The translations under genes were made by a program, and so were the position numbers. A stretch of 64,000 nt of DNA from Pseudoxanthomonas sp. GM95 (GTDB lineage Bacteria > Pseudomonadota > Gammaproteobacteria > Xanthomonadales > Xanthomonadaceae), in NCBI RefSeq assembly GCF_900109775.1, contig NZ_FOAX01000004.1, positions 186,001-250,000 on the forward strand. Reading direction: 5' to 3'. Below are positions 1 through 7,846 of the stretch, one piece after another (the first letter of the stretch is position 1; each line of letters opens with the position of its first letter). The notes under the pieces were generated by a model. The model worked only from the letters and a program-made list of their open reading frames with translations. It had not been told where the DNA came from and ran no database searches.

Positions 1-1
1 C

Positions 2-58
2 ACCCTCGAGCGCGACGGTCGCATCAACGAACGCCCGGGTTTCAGCGTCCGCCGCTGA
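2..58 (+). CDS. C-terminal end of an unidentified protein (partial)
   Basis: Reading from base 2 gives an open frame of 18 codons ending in TGA; the last residues are ERPGFSVRR. The gene begins before the window. It converges on the signal peptidase gene with only four bases between the two stop codons. The fragment is too short to assign a family, and I give no function. Confidence 0.5.
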   Translation, partial: TLERDGRINERPGFSVRR

Positions 59-62
59 GGCC

Positions 63-686
63 TTACAGCTGGCGCCAACCGAGCCCGTCGCCGCGCCGCC
101 AGTACACCGCTACCGCACGTCCATACAGCGCCCGCGCCGGCACCAGCCCGAAATAACGGCCATCGGCACTGTTGCCGCGATGATCGCCCAGCATCAGCAC
201 CTGCCCAGCCGGCACGACCAGCGCGTCGATATCCGGGCCGCCGCCTTCATCCAGATCCAGCCGCACCTGGCGCGCGTCGAAGCGCTCCAGCGCGGCATCG
301 TCGTCGGCCAGCGCGCGCCCGTTGATCCACAGATGGCCGTCGTGCAGCTGCACGCGGTCGCCGCCGACCGCGGCGACGCGCTTGATCAGGCGCGTGCCAT
401 CCAACGGCGAATCGAACACCGCCACATCGCCGCGCTGCGGCGTGCCGGTCGGCCATAGGACCGTATCGGTGACCGGCAGACGCAGGCCGTAGGCGCGCAT
501 GTCGACCACGACCCGGTCGCCGATCTCCAACGTGTGCTGCATCGAGCCGGACGGCACCACGTAATGGTTGGCGAACGAGCTGCGCGCCACGAACAGCAGG
601 CACACCATCAGCGCCAGGCGCGGCAGTTCGCTACGCCAGCCGGCTGACCGGGCGGATTTCGAGGCGGACGTGGACGAGACGGACAT
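63..686 (-). CDS. lepB: Signal peptidase I, short form
   Basis: Type I signal peptidase of about 207 residues that would remove signal peptides from exported proteins at the outer face of the inner membrane. A single hydrophobic segment lies at about residues 21-39. The catalytic serine motif follows (PSGSM, Ser48), then RGDVAVF at about 85-91, the general-base lysine in IKRVAAVGGD (Lys102), and the C-terminal GDHRGNSADGRYFG box. All four conserved boxes are present. The protein is shorter than E. coli LepB (about 324 residues) and has one membrane anchor rather than two. It is not next to lepA or rnc, so it is probably an additional peptidase, perhaps with specific clients. The ATG at 686 begins the sequence MSVSSTSASKS; a much longer antisense frame continues through the neighbouring gene but is not credible. 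Confidence 0.93.
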   Translation of the reverse strand: MSVSSTSASKSARSAGWRSELPRLALMVCLLFVARSSFANHYVVPSGSMQHTLEIGDRVVVDMRAYGLRLPVTDTVLWPTGTPQRGDVAVFDSPLDGTRLIKRVAAVGGDRVQLHDGHLWINGRALADDDAALERFDARQVRLDLDEGGGPDIDALVVPAGQVLMLGDHRGNSADGRYFGLVPARALYGRAVAVYWRRGDGLGWRQL

Positions 687-968
687 GGCGCGTTCCCGAG
701 GTGGTGAGTGGCCAGCATCACGCCAACGGACAGGCGCGCCCCAGTGCTGGCGGTCACTGTGACCGACGGCAGGGAGCGAGCGGCTGGCCTGATCGCGTTG
801 CAGGCGGCCGGAAAGCGAAGGACGTAAACGCGTCAACGTCGCCAGCCTGAACAGGAAACCTGTCTGACCTGTCAGCAAACAGGCCCGCGTTGTAAAACAA
901 GTGTGACGCCGATGCCCGTTCTGGGCCCGACGCCATCTCCCGCCGTGCCCGCAAAGGATCTGTTCGCC

Positions 969-2636
969 ATGTTCGTCGATGCCAAAGCCCTGCCCCCCGA
1001 TTCCGTGATCCGCGCCGACATCTGCATCGTCGGCGCCGGACCGGCCGGCATCGCCCTGGCGACCGAACTGCGCCACTGCGGGCTGCGCGTGATCCTGCTG
1101 GAAAGCGGCGGCTTGAACGAAGACCTCGCCGACCGTGGCCAGCCGGCCAGCACCTCGGTGTTCGAAGGCCATCGCGGGCTGTGGACCACGCGGCGCTTCG
1201 GCGGCAACGCCAATCGCTGGCTGGTCGACGCCGGCCTGGGCGCCAATCACCTGCGCCTGGTGCCGCTGAGCGCGGCCGATTTCGAGGCGCGCGTGTGGAT
1301 GCCCAACAGCGGCTGGCCGCTGACCCTGGACGAGCTCAACCCGTTCTATGCGCGCGCCCAGACCTGGTTCGAGCTGCCGCAGTGGGATTACGGCCCCGCT
1401 TACTGGGAAGGCCAGGACGCGCCACGCCTGCCACTGCAGGGCAGCGGGCTGCGCACCAGCATGTTCCAGTTCGCCGACAAGGACGTGGTGCTGACCAAGA
1501 ACCGTGAACTGATCGGCGCGTCCGGCGACGTGAACTGTTACTACAACGCCACCGCCACGCGCCTGCAGATGGACGAGGCCGGCGTGCGCGTCACCGCTGT
1601 GCACGTGGCGCCGCAGCCGGGGCACGCGGCGGTGTTCGAAGCCGACACCATCGTGCTGGCGCAGGGCGGACTGGCCACGCCGCAGCTGCTGCTGGCGTCC
1701 AACGATTGCCATGCCAACGGCATCGGCAATACGCACGACCTGGTCGGGCGATACTTCATGGACCACCCGCTGATCTTCGGCGGCACGCTGACGCCGGCCT
1801 CGCGCAAGCAGATCGACTGCATGGCCCTGTACGACCTGCGTCGCCTGGACGGCACGTCGGGCATGGGCCACCTGCAGCTCACCGATGCCACGCTGCGCGG
1901 CGAACCCTGCGTCAACCTGAGCACGATCCTGTTCCCCCGTCGCAGCATGTCGCGGCGGCGCGAGATCGGCTTCCGCGCCTCGCAGCGCGTGCGCGATGCC
2001 CTGCAGAAGCGCGGCCGCCTGCGCAAGCGCGACCTGCTGGCCACGCTCTACGGCCTCGATGGCGTGGCCCAGCAGTACAACGACCGCAAGCGCAATCCGA
2101 TCTCGCACCTGGGCGTGGGTGGCTGGTCGAAGACCGGCAATCCCAGCCATCGCCTGGATCATTTCGAAGTGCTGCACCAGGCCGAACAACCGCCGCGCTA
2201 CGACAACCGCGTGCGCCTGGGCGAAGAGCGCGACGACCTGGGCAATCGCCGCATCGAGATCCAGTGGCGCTGGCACGACCAGGACATCGCCCTGGTCCAC
2301 AAGACCCAGGACATCTTCGCGCGCGAACTGGCGCGCAGTGGCGTGGGCACCTTCGAGATCCGCCGGCCGTTCGAGGTCAAGACCACCTCGACCACGCACT
2401 TCCTGGGCACCACGCGCATGCATGACGATCCGCGCAGCGGCGTGGTCGATCGCGACGGCCGCGTGCATGGCGTGGACAACCTGTTCGTCACCGGCTCGGC
2501 GGTGTTCCCCAGTGGCGGCTATGCCAATCCCACCCTGACCATCGTGGCGCTGTCGCTGCGCTTGGCCGACCGCATCCGCCGGCAGTCCCAGCGCGACGCA
2601 CGCGACGTCATCAGCCGCGCGCATCCGGTCCGCTGA
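969..2636 (+). CDS. GMC family FAD-dependent oxidoreductase
   Basis: Flavoprotein of about 555 residues of the glucose-methanol-choline oxidoreductase superfamily, which oxidises alcohols, sugars or sterols; the substrate cannot be read from sequence. The N-terminal Rossmann dinucleotide motif GAGPAG is at residues 22-27, with the adenine-ribose acid at the end of the second strand (LLESGG). The C-terminal domain has the family pattern HFLGTTRMHDDP at about 477 and FVTGSAVFPSGGYANPTLT at about 505, which holds the His/Asn active-site region. Start: ATG 969 has AAAGGA ten bases upstream. In-frame GTG 903 and ATG 912 lack a ribosome site and add residues before the FAD fold. It is divergent from lepB across about 280 bp, which should hold both promoters. 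Confidence 0.9.
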   Translation: MFVDAKALPPDSVIRADICIVGAGPAGIALATELRHCGLRVILLESGGLNEDLADRGQPASTSVFEGHRGLWTTRRFGGNANRWLVDAGLGANHLRLVPLSAADFEARVWMPNSGWPLTLDELNPFYARAQTWFELPQWDYGPAYWEGQDAPRLPLQGSGLRTSMFQFADKDVVLTKNRELIGASGDVNCYYNATATRLQMDEAGVRVTAVHVAPQPGHAAVFEADTIVLAQGGLATPQLLLASNDCHANGIGNTHDLVGRYFMDHPLIFGGTLTPASRKQIDCMALYDLRRLDGTSGMGHLQLTDATLRGEPCVNLSTILFPRRSMSRRREIGFRASQRVRDALQKRGRLRKRDLLATLYGLDGVAQQYNDRKRNPISHLGVGGWSKTGNPSHRLDHFEVLHQAEQPPRYDNRVRLGEERDDLGNRRIEIQWRWHDQDIALVHKTQDIFARELARSGVGTFEIRRPFEVKTTSTTHFLGTTRMHDDPRSGVVDRDGRVHGVDNLFVTGSAVFPSGGYANPTLTIVALSLRLADRIRRQSQRDARDVISRAHPVR

Positions 2637-2719
2637 AACGCGCGCCGCAGGGCGCGCTGACGTTGCACGCGGCGATTGGCTAAAGTCACCGGCCCTCCAT
2701 CGCGACAGGATTCTTTCGC

Positions 2720-3613
2720 ATGCAGATCGCCGTCATGGGCGCCGGTGCCGTGGGCTGCTACTACGGCGCCCTGCTCGCACGCGCTGGTCACGCCGTCACC
2801 TTGATCGGCCGGCAACCGCTGGTCGACGCGGTCCAGGCCCACGGGCTGTGGCTGGAGTCGGCCGCGTTCGATGGCCAGGTCGCGCTGGCGGCTAGCGTCG
2901 ATCCGGCGGCGGTGCGCGACGCCGACGTGGTGCTGTTCTGCGTCAAGTCCGGCGCGACCGAGGATGCAGGCGCGCAAATCGCGCCGCACCTGTCGTCCCA
3001 CGCCCAAGTGCTGAGCCTGCAGAACGGCGTGGACAACGCCGCCCGCCTGGCGCAGGTGCTGGGCCGCGACGTGATCCCGACCGTGGTCTATGTCGCCACG
3101 GAAATGGCCGGCCCTGGCCACGTGCGCCACCACGGTCGCGGCGATCTGGTGATCGGGCCATCGCCGGGCAGCGCGACGCTGGCCGATGCGCTTGCGGCGG
3201 CCGGCATTCCCACGCAGGTCTCGGACACGGTGTTCGCTGCGCTGTGGTCCAAGCTGGTCATCAACTGCGTCTACAACGCGCTGTCGGCCATCGCCCAGCA
3301 GCCTTATGGCGTGTTGGTGCAGCAGACAGGCGTGGAACGGGCGATGCGCGATGCGTTCGACGAATGCGCCGCTGTCGCCGCGGCCGAAGGCATCGCCCTG
3401 CCCGGTGATCTCTGGACCCAGGCGCGCGCCATCGCCGACACCATGGCCGGGCAGCGTTCCTCCACCGCGCAGGACCTGGCCCGCGGCAAGCCCAGCGAGA
3501 TCGATCACCTCAACGGCGCCATCGTCTGCCTCGGCGCCGCGCGCGGCATCGCCACGCCGGTCAACCACACGCTGTGGTGCCTGGTGAAGCTGCTGGAATC
3601 GACCGCGCGCTAA
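2720..3613 (+). CDS. panE: 2-dehydropantoate 2-reductase family protein
   Basis: Ketopantoate reductase-like protein of 297 residues; the family reduces 2-dehydropantoate to pantoate with NADPH in pantothenate/CoA synthesis. The NADP-binding GAGAVG motif is at residues 7-12. The ALWSKLVINCVYNALSAI block contains the conserved catalytic lysine (about Lys178) and a following asparagine. The GKPSEIDHLNG block near residue 255 carries the substrate-binding Ser/Glu/Asn set. Many bacteria carry paralogues acting on other 2-oxo acids, so the symbol is provisional. It stands alone, and its stop is seven bases from the convergent Usp gene. Confidence 0.85.
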   Translation: MQIAVMGAGAVGCYYGALLARAGHAVTLIGRQPLVDAVQAHGLWLESAAFDGQVALAASVDPAAVRDADVVLFCVKSGATEDAGAQIAPHLSSHAQVLSLQNGVDNAARLAQVLGRDVIPTVVYVATEMAGPGHVRHHGRGDLVIGPSPGSATLADALAAAGIPTQVSDTVFAALWSKLVINCVYNALSAIAQQPYGVLVQQTGVERAMRDAFDECAAVAAAEGIALPGDLWTQARAIADTMAGQRSSTAQDLARGKPSEIDHLNGAIVCLGAARGIATPVNHTLWCLVKLLESTAR

Positions 3614-3620
3614 CGCGCGC

Positions 3621-4550
3621 TCAAACGCGGGTTCCGGCAGTCAGGCGTTTGAGGCGCGGCGGCAGGAAGTCGAAACCGCGCATGCGTCGATCGGCCAGAC
3701 GCGCAGGCATCGCCACGCCCTGGTGCCGCCGCGGCACGCACAGCAGCAGGCACGGGCTCTCGGACAACACTGCGTCGAAGGTGTGACGGCCGAAGCGCCG
3801 ACGCAGCACTGCATCGTGCTGCACCACCAGCACATCGGCCCGCGCGCGCTTGAGCAGCCCGGCGATCTGCCGACGCGGATTGCCCGTGCCCAGGTGGAGG
3901 CGGATACGCAGCTGCGGGTCCTGCACGCTGGCGGCCAGATCGGCCAGCCAACGCGAGACCGCCGGCTCGGCCAGCGGACGATCATCGAACAGGCTGTCGA
4001 CCAGCAGGCCTTCGCTGGCTTCGGGCATCACATGCAGCAGGTGCAGGTCGGCGCCGCGACGCCGCGCCAAGTTGGCCGCATCGCGCACCAGGTCCTGCGC
4101 CGAAGCCCGGTCGCTGATCCAGCACGCCACCTGCCCGCCGATCTGGCCGTCGCGCGGCAACGCATCGGCGTACGGCAGGGTCAGCATCGGCGTGGACACG
4201 CGCTGCAGCACCTGCGCGCGCAGCGAGACATGCAGCGGCCGCGGCAGGCCGGTCCGTTCGGACGGCGGCATGATCAGCAGCGCCTCGGGATGGCTGCGGC
4301 AATACGCGGCAATGCCGGCCGCCGCCGGGCCGCCGTACAGCGCCCGCTCGCAGCCCGGATAGTGGGAGGCTTCGGCGAAGAACGAATCCAACGCCTGCTG
4401 CGCGTGGCCGCGCTGGCCCTTGGCATGCACGTGCAGCAGCGTGAGCTTGGCGCGCAGGCGATCGACCAGCTGCGCCAGCGTCGGGATCGCCGCGTGGCAG
4501 GTTTCGGAAAAATTGGTGGCGAACACCAGGTGCGAGGGGGCGGTGTACAT
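3621..4550 (-). CDS. Tandem universal stress protein (UspA-type)
   Basis: Cytoplasmic protein of about 309 residues with two Usp alpha/beta folds: an N-terminal copy (VFATNFSETCHAAIPTL...LTLLHVHAK, about 1-150) and a C-terminal copy (ACWISDRASAQDLVRDA...LHLLHVMPE, about 155-290). Tandem Usp proteins are usually induced by growth arrest and other stress. The C-terminal copy has a GTGNPRRQI stretch at the usual nucleotide-binding position, but the full G-x2-G-x9-G-S/T motif is not clear, so ATP binding is uncertain. It lies 23 bp downstream of the bestrophin-like gene on the same strand, which suggests one transcript. Confidence 0.85.
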   Translation of the reverse strand: MYTAPSHLVFATNFSETCHAAIPTLAQLVDRLRAKLTLLHVHAKGQRGHAQQALDSFFAEASHYPGCERALYGGPAAAGIAAYCRSHPEALLIMPPSERTGLPRPLHVSLRAQVLQRVSTPMLTLPYADALPRDGQIGGQVACWISDRASAQDLVRDAANLARRRGADLHLLHVMPEASEGLLVDSLFDDRPLAEPAVSRWLADLAASVQDPQLRIRLHLGTGNPRRQIAGLLKRARADVLVVQHDAVLRRRFGRHTFDAVLSESPCLLLCVPRRHQGVAMPARLADRRMRGFDFLPPRLKRLTAGTRV

Positions 4551-4573
4551 GCGGTGCGCTCCTGTCGTTGGAC

Positions 4574-5482
4574 TCAGTAGATGAAGCCGTCGATGGCCTG
4601 TACGTTGCGCAGTGGCACGCGCTGGCCAAGCATCTCGCGCAGCGTGAGTTCGATGCCCCGCGACAGCGCGGTCATCGGCGTGTCGTTGACGGTGTTCTCG
4701 AACGGATCCTCGATGCCGCTGGCGGCCGAATCGACCGCGATCAGGGTGAAGCTGATCATCACCGAGGCGATCGGCATCGCCAGGCCCATGCCACCGACCA
4801 GGCCCAGCGGCACCAGCCAGCAGTACAGGTTGACCAGCGCGCGCGGCAGCGAAGAGAACTGGCGCGGCAGCGGCGTGTTCTTGATGCGCTCGCACGCGCC
4901 CTGGATGTTGGCTAGCGTGGTGAGGCTGGTGTCCAGTGCGGTCCAGCGCATCGAATCGATCATGCCCAGCGCACGCGCATCCTGCAGCAGGCTGCCGATC
5001 TGCAGGGTCAGCACGTTGGGCACGTTGGCGTAGCCACGCAGCCCATCGGCGCGCGCTTCGCCGAGCAGGCCGGTGAGCTCGGGAAACGGGTTCTGCTTGC
5101 GCAGGTGGCAGCGCAACGCATGCACGAACGCGACCTGATGCACCACGATGTCGTCGCGCAGCGCGAGCTGGCGCGGATCGGCCGGATCGACATCCAGCGC
5201 GGTCATCGCCTGGCGCGCGATCGCCCGCGAGGTGTTGACCAGCGAGCCCCACAGCTGGCGCGCTTCCCACCAGCGCCCATAGGCGGCGTTGGCGCGAAAC
5301 GCCAGGAAGATCGCCAGCGCCGAGCCCAACTGCGCCAGCGGCACGGCCTCTAGCGAGAGCCAGTCCCAGCCGGCAAAGGTGTATAGCACCGCCACCGCGC
5401 AATCGAAGGCCAGCAGCACCAGCAGGCGCTTGTAGGTGCGCGGCCAGATGCGGCGCAGGGGAAATCGGTCGGCGATGATCAT
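4574..5482 (-). CDS. Bestrophin family (UPF0187) anion channel-like membrane protein
   Basis: Membrane protein of about 302 residues. Hydrophobic segments occur near residues 18-35, 40-60, 200-225 and 230-250. The block FLAFRANAAYGRWWEARQLWGSL is characteristic of bacterial bestrophin homologues (the YneE group). Family members form pentameric anion channels in the inner membrane, but bacterial physiological roles are poorly known. The start at ATG 5482 (MIIADRFPLRR) matches the family N terminus; an upstream in-frame start only adds basic residues. It is the first gene of a pair with the downstream Usp protein. Confidence 0.87.
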   Translation of the reverse strand: MIIADRFPLRRIWPRTYKRLLVLLAFDCAVAVLYTFAGWDWLSLEAVPLAQLGSALAIFLAFRANAAYGRWWEARQLWGSLVNTSRAIARQAMTALDVDPADPRQLALRDDIVVHQVAFVHALRCHLRKQNPFPELTGLLGEARADGLRGYANVPNVLTLQIGSLLQDARALGMIDSMRWTALDTSLTTLANIQGACERIKNTPLPRQFSSLPRALVNLYCWLVPLGLVGGMGLAMPIASVMISFTLIAVDSAASGIEDPFENTVNDTPMTALSRGIELTLREMLGQRVPLRNVQAIDGFIY

Positions 5483-5657
5483 GGCGGCCTCGTCTGCGGC
5501 AATGGCTGCATTACAGCGCCGGCGCTGACGCTTGGTCTGCCATCGAAGCGCCAACCGGCGACGCGCGTTCACCCATCTGTTGCAGTGCAGCAACTATCTT
5601 TCGATGGGTGGCGCTCCTGCTGCGATGTCGGATCCTCCTGCGCATGCGGAACACACG

Positions 5658-7097
5658 ATGGACCGATTGAGGCTGCCGCTGCGCTGGCGCGGCCAGCTGG
5701 TGAAATTGAACCGCGCGCCCACGTTGTGGAGCGCGTTGGCGATGCTGGTGCTGCTGGCCTGCATCGAGGCGGCGTGGGCGTCGGAGGTGTCGCTGGGCGT
5801 GCTGTATGTGCTGCCGGTCACGCTGGCTGCCACGGTGCTCAGGCGGCGGCAGATCGTAGTGGTCGCGATCGCGTGCGCGGCACTGCGCGGGATGTTCGTG
5901 CTGGACGAGGCCTGGATCGAACAGGCGCTGCGCTTCGCGATGGCCAGCGTGGCCTACGCCGGCTGCGGCCTGCTGGTGGCCGAGGTCAGCCGCACACGCC
6001 GCGTGGTCCTGCGCCATTACGTGCAGCTGCGCGCCGAACAACGCCTGCGCCGGCGCGTGGAGCGCCAGCTGCGGCTGCTGGCCGACAGCAGCCCGGCCGC
6101 GATCCTGACCGTGGCCGGCGACGGCCGCATCGTGGCCGGCAACCGCGCCGCGCACGAAATCCTGGAACTGCCCGACGGCCAGGCGCTGGAAGGACGCCAA
6201 GTCCGCGATTTCCTGCCGGTGCTGGACGATGCGCTGCACCTGAGCGCCAGCGTCGAGGGCCTGCGTACCTCGGCCTCGACCTGGGGCCGGCGCGCCGATG
6301 GCAGCGCGTTCCCGGCAACCACCTGGTTCTCCGCCTACCAGGACAGCGAGACCCGCCACCTGGCCGCGATCCTGGTCGATACCACCGAGGACGTGCGGGC
6401 GCGCGCGTCGGCGCATTTCGAAGATTTGCTGCAGAACAACCGCCTGCTGGCCGGCGCGGTCTCGCACGAGATCCGCAACCTCTGTTCGGCCGCGGGCATG
6501 GTCAGCGCCAACCTGGCGCGCCATCCGGCGCTGCGCGAGGACCCGGACCTGGCTGCGCTGCGCGACCTGGTGCAGGCGTTGATGGAACTGGCGTCCTTCA
6601 ACCTGCATAAGGCGTCCGCGCGCGATGGCGGCGAAACCAGCGTCTACGCGCTATGCAACGAACTGGCGCTGATCGTCCAGCCGGACTGGGACGACATCGA
6701 TGGTCAGGTGCAGGTGGAGATTGAACGTGATTTCCCGCGCGTGCGCGGCGATCGCCACGCGCTGCTGCAGGTGCTGTTGAACCTTGCGCGCAATGCCCTG
6801 CGCGCGGTGGCGACGCAGCCGGCGTCGCAACGCCAGCTCTGGCTGACCGCACGCGTCGAAAGCGAACACGCGGTGCTGAGCGTGCGCGACAGCGGGCCCG
6901 GCCTGGCCCGGCCCGAGCGACTGTTCCAACCCTTTCACCGCGACAGCGACGGCACCGGTCTGGGCCTGTATGTCTCGCGGGCGCTGATGCACAACCAGCA
7001 CGGCCAGCTGCGCCACGTGCCGGACGGGCCGGGCTGCTGCTTCGAACTCCACCTGCCGCTGGCGCGCGCGCCGGTCACGGAGACCCTCGATGGATGA
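5658..7097 (+). CDS. Membrane sensor histidine kinase with PAS domain
   Basis: Sensor kinase of about 479 residues from this start. The N terminus has three to four hydrophobic segments (about residues 20-110), followed by a short basic coiled stretch. A PAS domain covers about 145-250 (ILTVAGDGRIVAGNRAAHEILELPDG). The phosphoacceptor H-box is VSHEIRNL with His270. An HATPase domain shows the N-box (LLQVLLNLARNALRAV), G1 (VRDSGPGL) and G2 (GTGLGLYVSRAL). It overlaps the response regulator gene by eight bases, so the two are translationally coupled cognate partners. The start is uncertain: in-frame ATGs also exist at 5604 and 5625, but the extra residues look unstructured and lack a clear ribosome site. 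Confidence 0.88.
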   Translation: MDRLRLPLRWRGQLVKLNRAPTLWSALAMLVLLACIEAAWASEVSLGVLYVLPVTLAATVLRRRQIVVVAIACAALRGMFVLDEAWIEQALRFAMASVAYAGCGLLVAEVSRTRRVVLRHYVQLRAEQRLRRRVERQLRLLADSSPAAILTVAGDGRIVAGNRAAHEILELPDGQALEGRQVRDFLPVLDDALHLSASVEGLRTSASTWGRRADGSAFPATTWFSAYQDSETRHLAAILVDTTEDVRARASAHFEDLLQNNRLLAGAVSHEIRNLCSAAGMVSANLARHPALREDPDLAALRDLVQALMELASFNLHKASARDGGETSVYALCNELALIVQPDWDDIDGQVQVEIERDFPRVRGDRHALLQVLLNLARNALRAVATQPASQRQLWLTARVESEHAVLSVRDSGPGLARPERLFQPFHRDSDGTGLGLYVSRALMHNQHGQLRHVPDGPGCCFELHLPLARAPVTETLDG

Positions 7098-7734
7098 CGC
7101 CCCGCGCCGGCCGGTGCGCCTGTACCTGCTGGACGACCACACCCTGTTCCGCGAAGGCCTGCGCCGCCTGCTCGATGCCGATCCTCGCTTCGACGTCGTT
7201 GGCCAGTCCGGCGTGCTGGCCGAGGCGCTGGCCCAGATCGCCACGCTGGCGCCGGACGTGGTGATCCTTGATTACGACCTGGGCGACGCCACTGCACTGG
7301 ACTACATGCGCCAGCGCGCGACCCAGCCGGCAGGCGTGGCCACGCTGGTGGTCACTGCCGGGGTCTCCGAGCGTGACGCGCTGGAGCTGATCCGGCTGGG
7401 CGTGTCCGGCCTGTGCCGCAAGGATGTCTCCACCGATGCGCTCATCGACAGCATCGATGCGGTGGCGATGGGTCGGGTGCTGATCGAGCAGCGCTACCTG
7501 CAATCGCTGGTGGCCAGCAGTGCCCGGCAGGACCGGGCCAGCTTCACCGACAAGGAGCGCGAGGTGCTCAAGGGCCTGCTGCGCGGCCAGCCCAACAAGC
7601 AGATCGCGCGCGAGCTGGGCAGCTCGGAAAGCGCGATCAAGGCGACCTTCCAGCAGCTGTTCAACAAGCTGGACGTGCGCTCGCGCAGCCAGCTGGTGAT
7701 GGTGATCCTGCAGGACTACCGCGACCTGGTCTGA
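7090..7734 (+). CDS. LuxR/NarL-type response regulator
   Basis: DNA-binding response regulator of 214 residues. The receiver domain (about 8-130) has the acidic pair D15/D16, the phosphoacceptor D61 (VVILDYDLGDA), the conserved Thr/Ala switch in LVVTAG and the lysine in CRKDVS. The C-terminal LuxR helix-turn-helix (about 150-210) reads FTDKEREVLKGLLRGQPNKQIA followed by SAIKATFQQLFNKLDVRSR. It overlaps the kinase gene upstream. The target genes are unknown. The propeller/GGDEF gene 113 bp downstream is a plausible target or partner by position only. Confidence 0.92.
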   Translation: MDDAPRRPVRLYLLDDHTLFREGLRRLLDADPRFDVVGQSGVLAEALAQIATLAPDVVILDYDLGDATALDYMRQRATQPAGVATLVVTAGVSERDALELIRLGVSGLCRKDVSTDALIDSIDAVAMGRVLIEQRYLQSLVASSARQDRASFTDKEREVLKGLLRGQPNKQIARELGSSESAIKATFQQLFNKLDVRSRSQLVMVILQDYRDLV

Positions 7735-7846
7735 GCGGCCTCAGAGCGCGGCGGGTTCAAGTTTGGCCCGCAGCGGCCGTTGACGTGGGCGGGACCGTGA
7801 ACACGGATGCACACCGCGTCGCCGCTTCGCTCTATCGTGCCCCTCC

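Noticed and set aside
63-2624. Open frame of 853 codons on the minus strand across lepB and the GMC gene
   Set aside because: Only the last 207 codons match a protein family (lepB). The rest is antisense to the GMC gene with a composition of Gln/His/Ala/Arg-rich shadow frames of high-GC DNA and no recognisable domain.
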